Notes: generated by a model not told the origin, from the sequence alone. 64,000 nt of DNA from Sphingomonas oryzagri (GCF_029906645.1 NZ_JARYGZ010000001.1:2538084-2602083), one strand, 5' to 3'; shown: positions 1 to 8,849, counted from the first letter of the stretch. Made by a program: numbers and translations.

Positions 1-2667
1 GAGCAGGCGGTGCGCGAGGGCCGCTCGGAGCTGTTCCTCACCGACGAGCATGTCGGGCCGGACAAGTGCGCCATCCAGATGGTGCTCGCCGCCGCCGCCG
101 TTCACACGCACCTCGTCCGCCGGGGCCTGCGCTCCTACGCGTCGATCAACGTGCGCTCGGCCGAGTGCCTCGACACCCATTATTTCGCGGTGCTGATCGG
201 TGTCGGCGCGACGACGGTGAACGCCTATCTGGCCGAAGCCTCGATCGCGGACCGCCAGTCGCGCGGCCTGTTCGGCGAGCGCAACCTCGACGAGTGCATC
301 ACGCGCTACCGCAAGGCGATCGACGACGGCCTGCTCAAGATCATGGCGAAGATGGGGATCGCGGTGATCTCCTCCTATCGCGGCGGCTACAATTTCGAGG
401 CGGTCGGCCTCAGCCGCGCGCTCTGCAACGATCTCTTCCCCGGCATGCCCGCGAAGATTTCGGGCGAGGGTTATGCCTCGCTCAAGGTCAACGCGGTCGA
501 GCGGCACGAAAAGGCGTTCGACGCGGCGGTGGCGACGTTGCCGATCGGCGGCTTCTACCGCCAGCGCGCCGGCGGCGAAACGCATGCCTATTCGGCGACG
601 TTGATGCACCTGCTGCAGACGTCCTGCTCGACCGACAGCTATTCGACCTACCTGCAATTCTCGCGCGGGGTGCGCGATCTGCCGCCGGTCTATCTGCGCG
701 ATCTGCTGGAGTTCAACTGGGCGCGCGAGGCGATCAGCATCGACGAGGTCGAGGCGATCACCGAGATCCGCAAGCGCTTCGTGACGCCGGGCATGTCGCT
801 CGGCGCGCTCTCCCCGGAGGCGCACGAGACGCTGGCGATCGCGATGAACCGGATCGGCGCCAAGGCCGTCTCCGGCGAGGGCGGCGAGGACAAGTCGCGC
901 TACGTCCCTTATGAGAATGGCGACAACGCCAACTCCGTGATCAAGCAGGTGGCGTCGGGCCGCTTCGGCGTGACGGCGGAGTATCTGGGTTCCGCCGAGG
1001 AGCTGGAGATCAAGGTCGCGCAGGGCGCCAAGCCCGGCGAGGGCGGCCAGCTGCCCGGCTTCAAGGTGACCGAATTCATCGCCAAGCTGCGGCACTCGAC
1101 GCCGGGCGTGACGTTGATCTCGCCGCCACCGCATCACGACATCTATTCGATCGAGGATCTGGCGCAGCTCATCTACGACCTCAAGCAGATCAACCCGCGC
1201 GCCCGCGTGTGCGTGAAGCTGGTGTCGTCCGCCGGCATCGGCACGATCGCGGCGGGCGTCGCCAAGGCGCATGCCGACGCGATCCTGATCGCAGGGCATG
1301 TCGGTGGCACGGGCGCCTCGCCGCAGACGTCGGTGAAGTATGCCGGCACGCCGTGGGAGATGGGCCTCACCGAAGCCAATCAGGTGCTGACCCTCAACGG
1401 CCTGCGCCACAAGGTGAAGCTGCGCACCGACGGCGGCCTCAAGACGGGGCGCGACATCGTGATCGCCGCGATCCTCGGCGCCGAGGAATTCGGCATCGGC
1501 ACGCTGTCGCTCGTCGCAATGGGCTGCATCATGGTGCGCCAGTGCCATTCGAACACCTGCCCGGTCGGCGTCTGCACGCAGGACGCCAAGCTGCGCGAGA
1601 AGTTCGTCGGCACGCCCGAGAAGGTCATCAACCTGATGACGTTCATCGCCGAGGAGGTGCGCGAGATCCTCGCCCGGCTGGGCGTGCGCTCGCTCGACGA
1701 GATCATCGGCCGCACCGAGCTGCTCCGCCAGGTCAGCCGCGGCGCCGAGCATCTCGACGACCTCGATCTCAATCCGATCCTCGCCAAGGTGGACGCGCCG
1801 GATCACCTGCGCCGCTACAATGTCGAGGGCAATCGCAACGAGGTGCCCGACAGCCTCGACGCGCAGATGATCCGCGATGCGGCCCCCGTCTTCGCGCGGC
1901 GGGAGAAGATGCAGCTGACCTATTCGGTGCGCAACACGCACCGCGCGGTCGGCACGCGCTTCTCCGCCGAGATCACCGCCAAGTACGGGATGAGCACGCT
2001 CGCCGACGGGCACGTCCATGTCCGCCTGCGTGGGAGCGCCGGCCAGTCGCTCGGCGCCTTCCTGTGCAAGGGCGTGACGCTGGAGGTGTTCGGCGACGCC
2101 AACGACTATGTCGGCAAGGGGCTTTCGGGCGGCATCATCGCGGTGCGCCCGACCGTCTCCTCGCCGCTGGAGAGCCGCCGCAACGCGATCATCGGCAACA
2201 CCGTGCTCTACGGCGCGACCTCCGGCTCGCTGTTCGCGGCGGGACAGGCGGGCGAGCGCTTCGCGGTGCGCAATTCGGGCGCCAACGTCGTGATCGAGGG
2301 CTGCGGCGCCAACGGCTGCGAATATATGACCGGCGGCACGGCGGTGATCCTCGGTAATGTCGGCGAGAATTTCGGCGCCGGCATGACGGGCGGCATGGCC
2401 TTCATCCTCGACGAGGACGGCCGGTTCGAAGCCCATGCCAACCCGGAAAGCATCCTCTGGCAGCGCTTCGCCTCGGCCCATTGGGAAGGCGTCTGCAAGG
2501 CGCTGGTCGAGGAACATGCGCAGCGCACCGACAGCAAGTGGGCGCACACCGTGCTGGCCGACTGGGGTCACTGGCGTGCACGCATCTGGCAGGTCTGCCC
2601 GAAGGAGATGGTGACACGGCTGGCGCATCCGCTATCGGACGAGGAGACGGCGGTCGCGGCGGAGTAA
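1..2667 (+). CDS. gltB: Glutamate synthase large subunit, C-terminal part (start lies before the window)
   Basis: Catalyses the reductive step of glutamine plus 2-oxoglutarate to two glutamates in ammonia assimilation. The frame is open from base 1, giving about 888 of the roughly 1500 residues usual for this subunit; the N-terminal glutaminase domain and part of the central domain are missing because of the window edge, not truncation. Seen directly: the FMN/synthase barrel, the iron-sulfur cysteines in C-x5-C-x4-C spacing (GCIMVRQCHSNTC, near base 1525), and the glycine-rich GXGXG beta-helix (GLSGGIIAVRP, then GATSGSLFAAGQAGERF). The small subunit gltD does not follow; the next gene, 7 bases on, is a FAH-family hydrolase, so gltD is either upstream or elsewhere. 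Identification is secure. Confidence 0.97.
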   Translation, partial: EQAVREGRSELFLTDEHVGPDKCAIQMVLAAAAVHTHLVRRGLRSYASINVRSAECLDTHYFAVLIGVGATTVNAYLAEASIADRQSRGLFGERNLDECITRYRKAIDDGLLKIMAKMGIAVISSYRGGYNFEAVGLSRALCNDLFPGMPAKISGEGYASLKVNAVERHEKAFDAAVATLPIGGFYRQRAGGETHAYSATLMHLLQTSCSTDSYSTYLQFSRGVRDLPPVYLRDLLEFNWAREAISIDEVEAITEIRKRFVTPGMSLGALSPEAHETLAIAMNRIGAKAVSGEGGEDKSRYVPYENGDNANSVIKQVASGRFGVTAEYLGSAEELEIKVAQGAKPGEGGQLPGFKVTEFIAKLRHSTPGVTLISPPPHHDIYSIEDLAQLIYDLKQINPRARVCVKLVSSAGIGTIAAGVAKAHADAILIAGHVGGTGASPQTSVKYAGTPWEMGLTEANQVLTLNGLRHKVKLRTDGGLKTGRDIVIAAILGAEEFGIGTLSLVAMGCIMVRQCHSNTCPVGVCTQDAKLREKFVGTPEKVINLMTFIAEEVREILARLGVRSLDEIIGRTELLRQVSRGAEHLDDLDLNPILAKVDAPDHLRRYNVEGNRNEVPDSLDAQMIRDAAPVFARREKMQLTYSVRNTHRAVGTRFSAEITAKYGMSTLADGHVHVRLRGSAGQSLGAFLCKGVTLEVFGDANDYVGKGLSGGIIAVRPTVSSPLESRRNAIIGNTVLYGATSGSLFAAGQAGERFAVRNSGANVVIEGCGANGCEYMTGGTAVILGNVGENFGAGMTGGMAFILDEDGRFEAHANPESILWQRFASAHWEGVCKALVEEHAQRTDSKWAHTVLADWGHWRARIWQVCPKEMVTRLAHPLSDEETAVAAE

Positions 2668-2674
2668 GCGTAAG

Positions 2675-3343
2675 ATGGATGTGCCAACCCTCACCCAGCC
2701 CAGCATCGAAATTGTCGGGGAGGCGGCACGTTTTCCGGTCCGGCGCATCTTCTGCGTCGGTCGGAACTATGCCGAACATGCGCGCGAGATGGGGCATGAT
2801 CCGGATGCGGAGCCGCCTTTCTTCTTCACCAAGCCGGCCGATGCGGCGGTGGCGGGCGGCGTGCTGCCCTTCCCGTCGCGCACCGAGGATCTGCATCACG
2901 AGGTCGAGCTGGTGGTGGCGCTCGGCAAGGGCGGCGCGAACGTGGACAAGGCCGATGCGCTGGGCCTCGTCTTCGGCAGCGCGGTCGGCCTCGATCTCAC
3001 CCGCCGGGACATGCAGGCGGTGGCGAAGAAGCTGGCGCGGCCGTGGGACATGGCCAAGGGCTTCGATGCCTCCGCCCCCTTGGCCCCGCTCACGCGCGGG
3101 CTGCCGGCGCCCGACGCCGCGATCACGCTGACGATCGACGGCGACCTGCGCCAGCAGGGCCGGCTGACCGACCTGATCTGGCCGATCGACGCGCTGATCG
3201 CGGAGCTTTCCACCTATGTGGCGCTGGAGGCGGGCGACCTGATCTTCACCGGCACGCCGTCCGGCGTCGGCCCGATCCATCGCGGCGAGACCGTGATCGG
3301 CACGATCGAGGGCCTCCCGTCGATCGAAGTGCGGTTCGAGTAG
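2675..3343 (+). CDS. Fumarylacetoacetate hydrolase (FAH) family protein
   Basis: A 222-residue cytoplasmic protein with the FAH C-terminal fold. The N-terminal core FCVGRNYAEHAREMG and FFFTKPADA is characteristic of the short YcgM-like members that hydrolyse acylpyruvates or fumarylpyruvate. Metal ligands are visible as HHEVELVV (E-x-E) and the downstream aspartate in GLDLTRRD; the family signature IFTGTPSGVGP is near the C-terminus. It starts 7 bases after gltB, so it may be read through from it, although no metabolic link is evident. Substrate cannot be read from the sequence; fumarylpyruvate/acylpyruvate hydrolase or oxaloacetate decarboxylase activity are the known possibilities for this group. 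Confidence 0.9.
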   Translation: MDVPTLTQPSIEIVGEAARFPVRRIFCVGRNYAEHAREMGHDPDAEPPFFFTKPADAAVAGGVLPFPSRTEDLHHEVELVVALGKGGANVDKADALGLVFGSAVGLDLTRRDMQAVAKKLARPWDMAKGFDASAPLAPLTRGLPAPDAAITLTIDGDLRQQGRLTDLIWPIDALIAELSTYVALEAGDLIFTGTPSGVGPIHRGETVIGTIEGLPSIEVRFE

Positions 3344-3359
3344 GATCGGGCAAGGATAT

Positions 3360-3386
3360 GGCAGGATCGCGCTTCGCGCTCCTGCC
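3360..3386 (+). terminator. GC-rich stem-loop after the FAH-family gene
   Basis: GGCAGGA pairs with TCCTGCC across a short GCGC-rich centre, 16 bases after the stop codon. There is no run of T after it, so it may act as an mRNA end-stabilising hairpin or a weak terminator. Confidence 0.35.
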
Positions 3387-3430
3387 GCCGGTCCCCAGAT
3401 GGTGCGGGCAATCAGCACCAAGGGGTTCCC

Positions 3431-4480
3431 ATGCAGACCATCGGCTACGCGGCGCAGTCCGCCACCTCCCCGCTCGGCGGCTTCTCCTTCGAGCGGCGCA
3501 AACCCAACCCCAACGACGTCGCGATCGACATCCTCTATTGCGGCGTCTGCCACTCGGATCTCCACCAGGCGCATGACGACTGGGGCGGCAGCATCTACCC
3601 GATGGTGCCGGGCCACGAGATCGTCGGCCGCGTCTCGGCGGTGGGCGGCGATGTCGAGCGCTTCGCGGTGGGCGATCTGGTCGCCGTCGGCTGCATCGTC
3701 GACAGCTGCCAGCATTGCGACCAGTGCCACGCCGGCGAGGAGCAGCTCTGCCGCGAGGGCGTGACGGTCACCTATAACGGCCGCGAGCGCGCATCCGGCA
3801 ACCCGACCTATGGCGGCTATTCCCAGCATATCGTCGTACGCCAGGAATTCGTGCTGAGCGTGCCGGAAAACCTCGACGTCGCGCGCGTCGCGCCGTTGCT
3901 CTGCGCGGGCATCACCACCTATTCGCCGCTGCGCCACTGGGGCATCGGCCCCGGCAGCCGGGTCGGCGTGATCGGACTCGGTGGTCTCGGCCACATGGCG
4001 GTGAAGTTCGCGGTGGCACTCGGCGCGCACGTCACGGTGATGAGCCGCACACCGGACAAGGAGGAGGATGCGCTGGCGCTGGGTGCCGAAGCGCTGCTCG
4101 TCTCCACCGACGACGCGCAGATGGCCGAAGCCGCCAACGCCTTCGACCTGATCATCGACACGGTACCGGTGAAGCACGACATCAAGCCCTACATGCCGCT
4201 GCTCGATATCGAGGGTACGCTGGTGATCGTCGGCCAGATCGGCGACATGGGCGACTTCAACAGCCTGCCGCTGCTCATGGGCCGCCGCAAGATTTCGGGA
4301 TCGCCGATCGGCGGGATCGCGGAAACCCAGGAGATGCTCGATTTCGCCGGCCGCATGAACGTGCTGCCCGATTGCGAGACGGTCGCCATGCCGGACATCA
4401 ACGCCGCGTGGGATCGTCTGGCGAAAGGCGACGTCCGCTACCGCTTCGTCATCGACATGGCGACGCTGACGGCGGAGTGA
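3431..4480 (+). CDS. Zinc-dependent NAD(P) alcohol dehydrogenase (YahK/cinnamyl-alcohol type)
   Basis: A 349-residue medium-chain dehydrogenase that interconverts aldehydes and alcohols. Catalytic zinc ligands lie in CGVCHSDLHQ and PGHEIVG, with the active-site cysteine pair region CIVDSC; the structural zinc loop CQHCDQCHAGEEQLC follows. The Rossmann motif is GLGGLGHMAVKFA, and the SRTPDK stretch after beta-2 resembles NADP(H)-preferring members such as YahK. The ATG at 3431 has a good ribosome-binding site (AAGGGG). It looks monocistronic: an 87-base gap precedes it and a strong hairpin follows. Substrate range in this subfamily is broad, so a narrower name is not justified. Confidence 0.93.
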   Translation: MQTIGYAAQSATSPLGGFSFERRKPNPNDVAIDILYCGVCHSDLHQAHDDWGGSIYPMVPGHEIVGRVSAVGGDVERFAVGDLVAVGCIVDSCQHCDQCHAGEEQLCREGVTVTYNGRERASGNPTYGGYSQHIVVRQEFVLSVPENLDVARVAPLLCAGITTYSPLRHWGIGPGSRVGVIGLGGLGHMAVKFAVALGAHVTVMSRTPDKEEDALALGAEALLVSTDDAQMAEAANAFDLIIDTVPVKHDIKPYMPLLDIEGTLVIVGQIGDMGDFNSLPLLMGRRKISGSPIGGIAETQEMLDFAGRMNVLPDCETVAMPDINAAWDRLAKGDVRYRFVIDMATLTAE

Positions 4481-4487
4481 TCACGGG

Positions 4488-4513
4488 AATCCTCCCCCGC
4501 AAGGGGGAGGATT
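4488..4513. terminator. Perfect hairpin, AATCCTCCCCC stem
   Basis: AATCCTCCCCC pairs perfectly over 11 bases with GGGGGAGGATT around a GCAA loop, 8 bases after the alcohol dehydrogenase stop. It probably ends that transcript, and it shares its arm sequence with the dispersed repeats at 7962, 34632 and 40407. Confidence 0.6.
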
Positions 4514-4556
4514 GTTACTTCCCCCGCCGCGCCCGCGCCCCTAAGCAGGGGCGATC

Positions 4557-5228
4557 ATGTGGCAGCTCCTCCAATTCCCGTTGTGCCCCTTTTCCCGCAA
4601 GGTCCGGCTGATGCTGGGCGAGAAGGGGGTGGGCTACGAGCTGGTCCGCGAATCGCCGTGGCTGCATCGCGACGAGTTCATCGACCTGAATCCCGCCGGC
4701 ACCACGCCGGTGATGGTGCAGGGGCAGCTGCGCCTGCGCGACAGCTGGGCGATCTGCGAATATTTCGAGGAGACGATCGACCGCGCGCCGATGATCCCCG
4801 GCGATGCCTCGGCCCGCGCCGAGATCCGCCGGCTGGTCGCCTGGTTCGACGAGAAATTCTACCGCGAGGTGGTCGGCCCGCTGATGGAGGAGAGGATGCT
4901 GAAGCGCCTCGTCCACCGCGCCTCGCCCGACGCCAAGATCCTGCGCGAGGCGATGAAGAACGCCAACGGCCACCTCGACTATATCGACTGGCTGATCGAC
5001 CATCGCCGCTGGCTGGGCGGCCCGGTGCTGAGCCTCGCCGACCTTGCCGCCGCCGCGCACCTTTCGGTCGCCGACTATCTCGGCGGCATCGACTGGCGCG
5101 GGCACGAGCAGACCAAGCAATGGTATGCCGGCCTGAAGAGCCGACCCTCCTTCCGCCCGATGCTGTCGGAGCGGATGGAGGTGATCACCCCGCCGCCGCA
5201 TTACGACAAGGTCGATTTCTGGGAATGA
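4557..5228 (+). CDS. Glutathione S-transferase family protein
   Basis: A 223-residue thioredoxin-fold plus all-alpha protein. Residues 1-80 form the glutathione-binding domain, with FPLCPFSRKVRLMLGEKG at the start; the CPFS motif suggests a cysteine- or serine-type enzyme rather than a tyrosine-type one. The cis-proline region is GTTPVMVQG, and the C-terminal helical domain contains LADLAAAAHLSVADYLG, the usual N-capping box region. The ATG at 4557 follows AGGGG. Its stop overlaps the start of the next gene as ATGA, so translation with the POT transporter is probably coupled. Whether it detoxifies electrophiles or has another role cannot be told. Confidence 0.9.
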   Translation: MWQLLQFPLCPFSRKVRLMLGEKGVGYELVRESPWLHRDEFIDLNPAGTTPVMVQGQLRLRDSWAICEYFEETIDRAPMIPGDASARAEIRRLVAWFDEKFYREVVGPLMEERMLKRLVHRASPDAKILREAMKNANGHLDYIDWLIDHRRWLGGPVLSLADLAAAAHLSVADYLGGIDWRGHEQTKQWYAGLKSRPSFRPMLSERMEVITPPPHYDKVDFWE

Positions 5229-6652
5229 GCACGCAGCCCGCCGAAACCCCTACCCTCGATTACCGGTCGGATCGCGCATTCCTCGGCCATCCACGGGGCC
5301 TCGGCTACCTCTCCTTCGCGGAAGCGTGGGAGCGCTTCTCCTACTACGGCATGGCCGCCCTGCTCGCGCTCTACGGCTCCAAGCAGCTGTTCCAGCCCGG
5401 CCATATCGAGACGATCTGGGGCTTCGCGCCGTTCCGTGAGCTGCTCGAAAGCCTCTACGGCCCGCTCACCCCGCTGACGCTCGGCGGCGCGATCGCGGCG
5501 CTCTACGGCAGCCTCGTCTACCTGACGCCGATCGCGGGCGGGTACATCGCCGATCGCTTCATCGGCCGCACGCGCGCGGTGACAACCGGCGCGATCCTGA
5601 TGGCGGCGGGCCATTTCTTCATGACCTTCGACCAGACCTTCGTGGTGGCGATGGCCTGCCTGCTGATCGGCGTCGGCTTCTTCAAGGGCAATATCGCAGC
5701 CCAGGTGGGCGACCTCTACGCGCCCGGCGACCTGCGCCGCGCCGACGCCTTCCAGATCTACATGCTCGGTATCCAGATCGCGGTGATCGCGGCGCCGATC
5801 GTGTGCGGCTGGCTGGGGCAGAAGGTGGCGTGGCATTTCGGCTTCGGCGCGGCCGGGGTCGGAATGCTGATCGGCCTGATCGTCTATCTCTCCGGCCGCC
5901 GCTGGCTCCCCGCCGAGCCGGCCGCGAAGCAGGGCGGCATCGTCGAGCCGCGGCCGAAGCTGGTGAAGGGCGAGGGCATCCGCATCGTGGTGCTGGCGCT
6001 GCTGGTGCCGGTGCTGGCCTTCACCGCCGTCGGCAACCAGCAGCTCTTCGCCGCCTACGAGCTGTGGGGCGACGCGCATTACCAACTCCGCTTCTTCGGC
6101 TGGGAGATGCCGGCGACCTTCCTGATCTCGTTCGACGCGATCATCTCGACCATCACCATGGCCGGATCGGTGGTGTTCTGGCGCTGGTGGGGCACGCGCC
6201 ACACCGAGCCGGACGAGATCACCAAGCTGACCATCGGGTCGATCATCGCGATGCTGGCGCCGCTGGTGCTGGCGCTGGCCTCGCTGCACGAGGCGGCGAC
6301 CGGCGAGAAGGTGAGCCTCGCCTGGGGCCTCGCCTTCCACATCCTGAACGACGTCGGCTTCGCCAACATCTTCCCGGTCGGCCTCGCCCTCTATTCGCGC
6401 GCCAGCCCGAAGGCGATCGGATCGACGATGCTGGCGGTCTACTACCTCAACCTGTTCCTGGCGGGGCTGATCGTCGCCAAGCTGGCGACCCTGCTCGGCA
6501 CGCTGAGCGGCTTCCAGTTCTGGGGCCTGCACGCGCTGCTGATGGCGGGCGCGAGCGTCGTCCTGCTGATCGTGCGCGGCGTCGCCGGCCGGCTGCTCGC
6601 GCCGACCGTCGATCCGGAAGCGGAGGCCGGAATTCAGTCGGTCGGCGCCTGA
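5225..6652 (+). CDS. POT/PTR2-family proton-dependent oligopeptide transporter
   Basis: A 475-residue inner-membrane MFS protein importing di- and tripeptides with protons. The N-terminal helix carries EAWERFSYYGMAALLALY, the E-x-x-E-R-F-x-Y-Y proton-coupling motif of the family, and the PTR2 signature region LTPIAGGYIADRFIGRTRA follows. About 12 to 14 hydrophobic segments run to the C-terminus. The start is the ATG at 5225 that overlaps the GST stop (ATGA); the reading frame is open further upstream, but that part is antisense-free shadow of the GST gene. It is convergent with hxlR and overlaps its 3' end by 19 bases. Confidence 0.93.
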   Translation: MSTQPAETPTLDYRSDRAFLGHPRGLGYLSFAEAWERFSYYGMAALLALYGSKQLFQPGHIETIWGFAPFRELLESLYGPLTPLTLGGAIAALYGSLVYLTPIAGGYIADRFIGRTRAVTTGAILMAAGHFFMTFDQTFVVAMACLLIGVGFFKGNIAAQVGDLYAPGDLRRADAFQIYMLGIQIAVIAAPIVCGWLGQKVAWHFGFGAAGVGMLIGLIVYLSGRRWLPAEPAAKQGGIVEPRPKLVKGEGIRIVVLALLVPVLAFTAVGNQQLFAAYELWGDAHYQLRFFGWEMPATFLISFDAIISTITMAGSVVFWRWWGTRHTEPDEITKLTIGSIIAMLAPLVLALASLHEAATGEKVSLAWGLAFHILNDVGFANIFPVGLALYSRASPKAIGSTMLAVYYLNLFLAGLIVAKLATLLGTLSGFQFWGLHALLMAGASVVLLIVRGVAGRLLAPTVDPEAEAGIQSVGA

Positions 6653-7086
6653 TTGGGCATCACCAGGCGCATCGGGAACGTCCCCAGCGGCCGCCCGGTC
6701 GCGCGATCGACCACCTGCGCGTCGATCGGCGCACCGGTTTCGGCATCGGCCAGATGGCTGATCGCACCCTCGCCATGATATTTGCGCCCCCACGCGGCGA
6801 TGGCGGCGAGGATGGGCAGGAAGTCGCGCCCCTTCTCGGTCAGCACATATTCGTCGCGTGGCGGCCGTTCCGAATAGCGCCGCTTTTCCAATAGCCCGTC
6901 CTCGGTGAGCGCGGCCAGCCGGCGCGTCAGGATGTTGGGCGCGATGCCGAGCGACGTGCGGAACTGATCGAAGCGCGTCGCACCATAGCCCGCATCGCGC
7001 AGGATCATCATGCTCCACGCATCGCCCACCCGGAGCAGCCCGCGCGCCACGGTGCAGGGTCCGTCGAAATATTTCTCATAGTCCAT
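6634..7086 (-). CDS. HxlR-family winged-helix transcriptional regulator
   Basis: A 150-residue DNA-binding protein. The HxlR core spans residues 8 to 105: PCTVARGLLRVGDAWSMMIL, then the recognition helix region FDQFRTSLGIAPNILTRRL and the wing PPRDEYVLTEKG. Members often control a divergent oxidoreductase in response to aldehydes, quinones or other reactive compounds, and here an SDR gene starts 70 bases away in the other direction. A promoter placed 6 bases before the ATG implies a leaderless mRNA (see 7086-7121). It probably represses itself and the SDR; the inducer is unknown. Confidence 0.93.
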   Translation of the reverse strand: MDYEKYFDGPCTVARGLLRVGDAWSMMILRDAGYGATRFDQFRTSLGIAPNILTRRLAALTEDGLLEKRRYSERPPRDEYVLTEKGRDFLPILAAIAAWGRKYHGEGAISHLADAETGAPIDAQVVDRATGRPLGTFPMRLVMPNQAPTD

Positions 7087-7121
7087 TGCATTGTGATAGC
7101 GACATTCATATCAAAATGCAA
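7086..7121. promoter_or_regulatory. Symmetric overlapping divergent promoters between hxlR and the SDR gene
   Basis: On the plus strand TTGCAT (7086-7091), 17 bases, TATCAA (7109-7114). On the minus strand TTGCAT (7121-7116), 17 bases, TATCAC (7098-7093). The two -35 boxes form an inverted repeat, and each -10 lies inside the other's spacer, so the promoters overlap almost completely. The minus -10 ends 6 bases before the hxlR ATG. HxlR binding here would block both genes; that last step is inference. Confidence 0.55.
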
Positions 7122-7156
7122 GTCACCCGGTGAGTCGGGTGTTTTGGAGACATGAC

Positions 7157-7957
7157 ATGAGCATTGCCAAGGGCACCGCCCTCATCACCGGAGCGTCCAC
7201 CGGCCTCGGCGCCGTCTATGCGGACCGCCTCGCCCGGCGCGGCCACGGCCTCGTCCTCGTCGCCCGCGACGCCGCGCGCATGGAAGCACTGGCCGAGCGG
7301 CTGCGAGCCGAGACCGGCGTCGCGATCGAGATCGTTCCCGCAGACCTCACCGCCGAGGCGGACGTCGCCAGGATCGAGGCGCGCCTTGCCGCCGGCGACA
7401 TCGGCATCCTGATCAACAATGCCGGCATGTCGCTGGACGGCAGCGTTCTGGAGAACGGCCCGGCGGAGATCACCCGCATTGTCACGCTCAACATCGCGAC
7501 GCCCACCCGCCTCGCCGCCGCCGCCGCCAAGGCGTTCGTGGCGCAGGGCGAGGGCGCGATCGTCAACATCGCGTCGGTGCTGGCGCTGGCGCCCGAGATG
7601 TTCGACGGCATCTACAGCGGCACCAAGGCGCACCTGCTCAACCTCAGCCAGGCGATGAGCGCGCAGCTTTCGAACAAGGGCGTCTACACGCAGGCGGTGC
7701 TGCCCGGCGCGACCCGCACGGAGATCTGGGAGCGGTCCGGCAAGGACGTCGATTCCTTCCCCGAAGGCTTCGTGATGGAGGCGGGCGATCTGGTCGATGC
7801 GGCGCTGCTCGGCTTCGATCGCCGCGAGACGGTGACGATCCCGCCGCTCCCCGACATGGGCCAGTTCGACGCCATGCAGCAGGCGCGCGCCGCGATGGGA
7901 CCGAACCTGTCGAAGAGCCGGGTGGCGGAGCGCTATCGGGAAGCGGTCGCGGCGTAG
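7157..7957 (+). CDS. SDR-family NAD(P)-dependent oxidoreductase
   Basis: A 266-residue classical short-chain dehydrogenase. Cofactor motif TGASTGLGAVYA (T-G-x3-G-x-G) sits near residue 11, NNAG near residue 85, and the active site has the serine in NIASVLAL and Y-x3-K in YSGTKAH. The upstream in-frame GTG at 7130 would add nine residues, but ATG 7157 has GGAGA six bases before it and fits the usual SDR N-terminus. Regulation by the divergent HxlR protein is likely. Substrate is not predictable from the sequence. Confidence 0.93.
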   Translation: MSIAKGTALITGASTGLGAVYADRLARRGHGLVLVARDAARMEALAERLRAETGVAIEIVPADLTAEADVARIEARLAAGDIGILINNAGMSLDGSVLENGPAEITRIVTLNIATPTRLAAAAAKAFVAQGEGAIVNIASVLALAPEMFDGIYSGTKAHLLNLSQAMSAQLSNKGVYTQAVLPGATRTEIWERSGKDVDSFPEGFVMEAGDLVDAALLGFDRRETVTIPPLPDMGQFDAMQQARAAMGPNLSKSRVAERYREAVAA

Positions 7958-7961
7958 TCCT

Positions 7962-8095
7962 AATCCTCCCCCGCCAGGGGGAGGGGGACCATGCGAAGCA
8001 TGGTGGAGGGGGCGGGCGGCGATGTCGCCTCGGATGCCCCGCCGTCCTCCCCCTCCGTCGCCTTCGGCGCCACCTCCCCCTGGCGGGGGAGGATT
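7962..8095. repeat. Dispersed intergenic repeat with 23-base perfect inverted ends
   Basis: The left arm 7962-7984 and right arm 8073-8095 are perfect reverse complements over 23 bases. Each arm is itself a hairpin (CCTCCCCC...GGGGGAGG). Inside is GGGACCATGCGAAGCATGGT, which recurs with one change at 34655-34683. It fills the gap between the convergent SDR and ubiG genes and may double as a terminator (GGATTTTT at the right end). Confidence 0.75.
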
Positions 8096-8096
8096 T

Positions 8097-8849
8097 TTAG
8101 GCGCGCACCACCCCCATCAGATAATCCATCCGGACGTCGTTCGAGAGGACGAAGCCCTTCATCGGATCGAGCGACAATCCGCGCGTCTCGATCACCTTCA
8201 GCCCGGCCTGCTGGAGCAACGCCTCCAGCTCGCCGGGCTGCAGGAATTTCTGCCAGTCGTGCGTGCCCTTGGGGATCTGCCCGGTCCCCTCGCCCACCGT
8301 AATCAGCGCCAGCCGCGAGAGCGCGGTGCGGTTCGGCGTCGAGAGCAGCATCAGCCCGCCGGGCGCCAGCGCCTTCGCCAGCCCCGCGACGAACGCCGCC
8401 GGATCGGTGACGTGCTCGACCACTTCCATCGAGCAGACCAGATCGAAGGTCTCGTCCTCTCCGAGCTTCTCGACGCTGCCGTGGCGATAGTCGATCGCCA
8501 GCCCCTGCCCCTCGGCATGGAGCGCGGCCGCCGCGATATTCTCGGGCGCCGCATCCAGCCCCGTCGCGGTCGCCCCCATGCGCGCCAGCGGCTCGGTCAG
8601 CAGCCCCGCGCCGCAGCCGACATCGAGCGCGCGCCTGCCCGCCAGCGGCCGCCGCTCGGTGCGCCCGGTGCCGAAATGCTGATCCACCATTTCGCGCACG
8701 AAACCCAGCCGCACCGGGTTCAGCTTGTGGAGCATGGCGGACGATCCCTTGGGATCCCACCATTCGGCGGCGAGCTTGCCGAAATGCGCTGCTTCCTGCG
8801 GATCAATCGTGCCCCCCGCGGGAGCGGGAATGATGGTTGCGTCGGTCAT
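8097..8849 (-). CDS. ubiG: Ubiquinone biosynthesis O-methyltransferase UbiG
   Basis: A 250-residue SAM-dependent enzyme performing both O-methylations of ubiquinone biosynthesis. The N-terminal AAHFGKLAAEWWDPKGSSAMLHKLNPVR block is specific to UbiG (residues about 20-47), followed by SAM motif I DVGCGAGLLTEPLARMG and motif II-III VCSMEVVEHV. The divergent arrangement with lysC, 69 bases apart, is a familiar alphaproteobacterial gene order. The gene ends against the repeat element. Function is secure by family; UbiA of the same pathway is encoded at 15453. Confidence 0.96.
   Translation of the reverse strand: MTDATIIPAPAGGTIDPQEAAHFGKLAAEWWDPKGSSAMLHKLNPVRLGFVREMVDQHFGTGRTERRPLAGRRALDVGCGAGLLTEPLARMGATATGLDAAPENIAAAALHAEGQGLAIDYRHGSVEKLGEDETFDLVCSMEVVEHVTDPAAFVAGLAKALAPGGLMLLSTPNRTALSRLALITVGEGTGQIPKGTHDWQKFLQPGELEALLQQAGLKVIETRGLSLDPMKGFVLSNDVRMDYLMGVVRA

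Noticed and set aside
66-914. A 282-codon plus-strand frame inside gltB
   Set aside because: Arginine-rich frame shift of gltB without start signal or motif.
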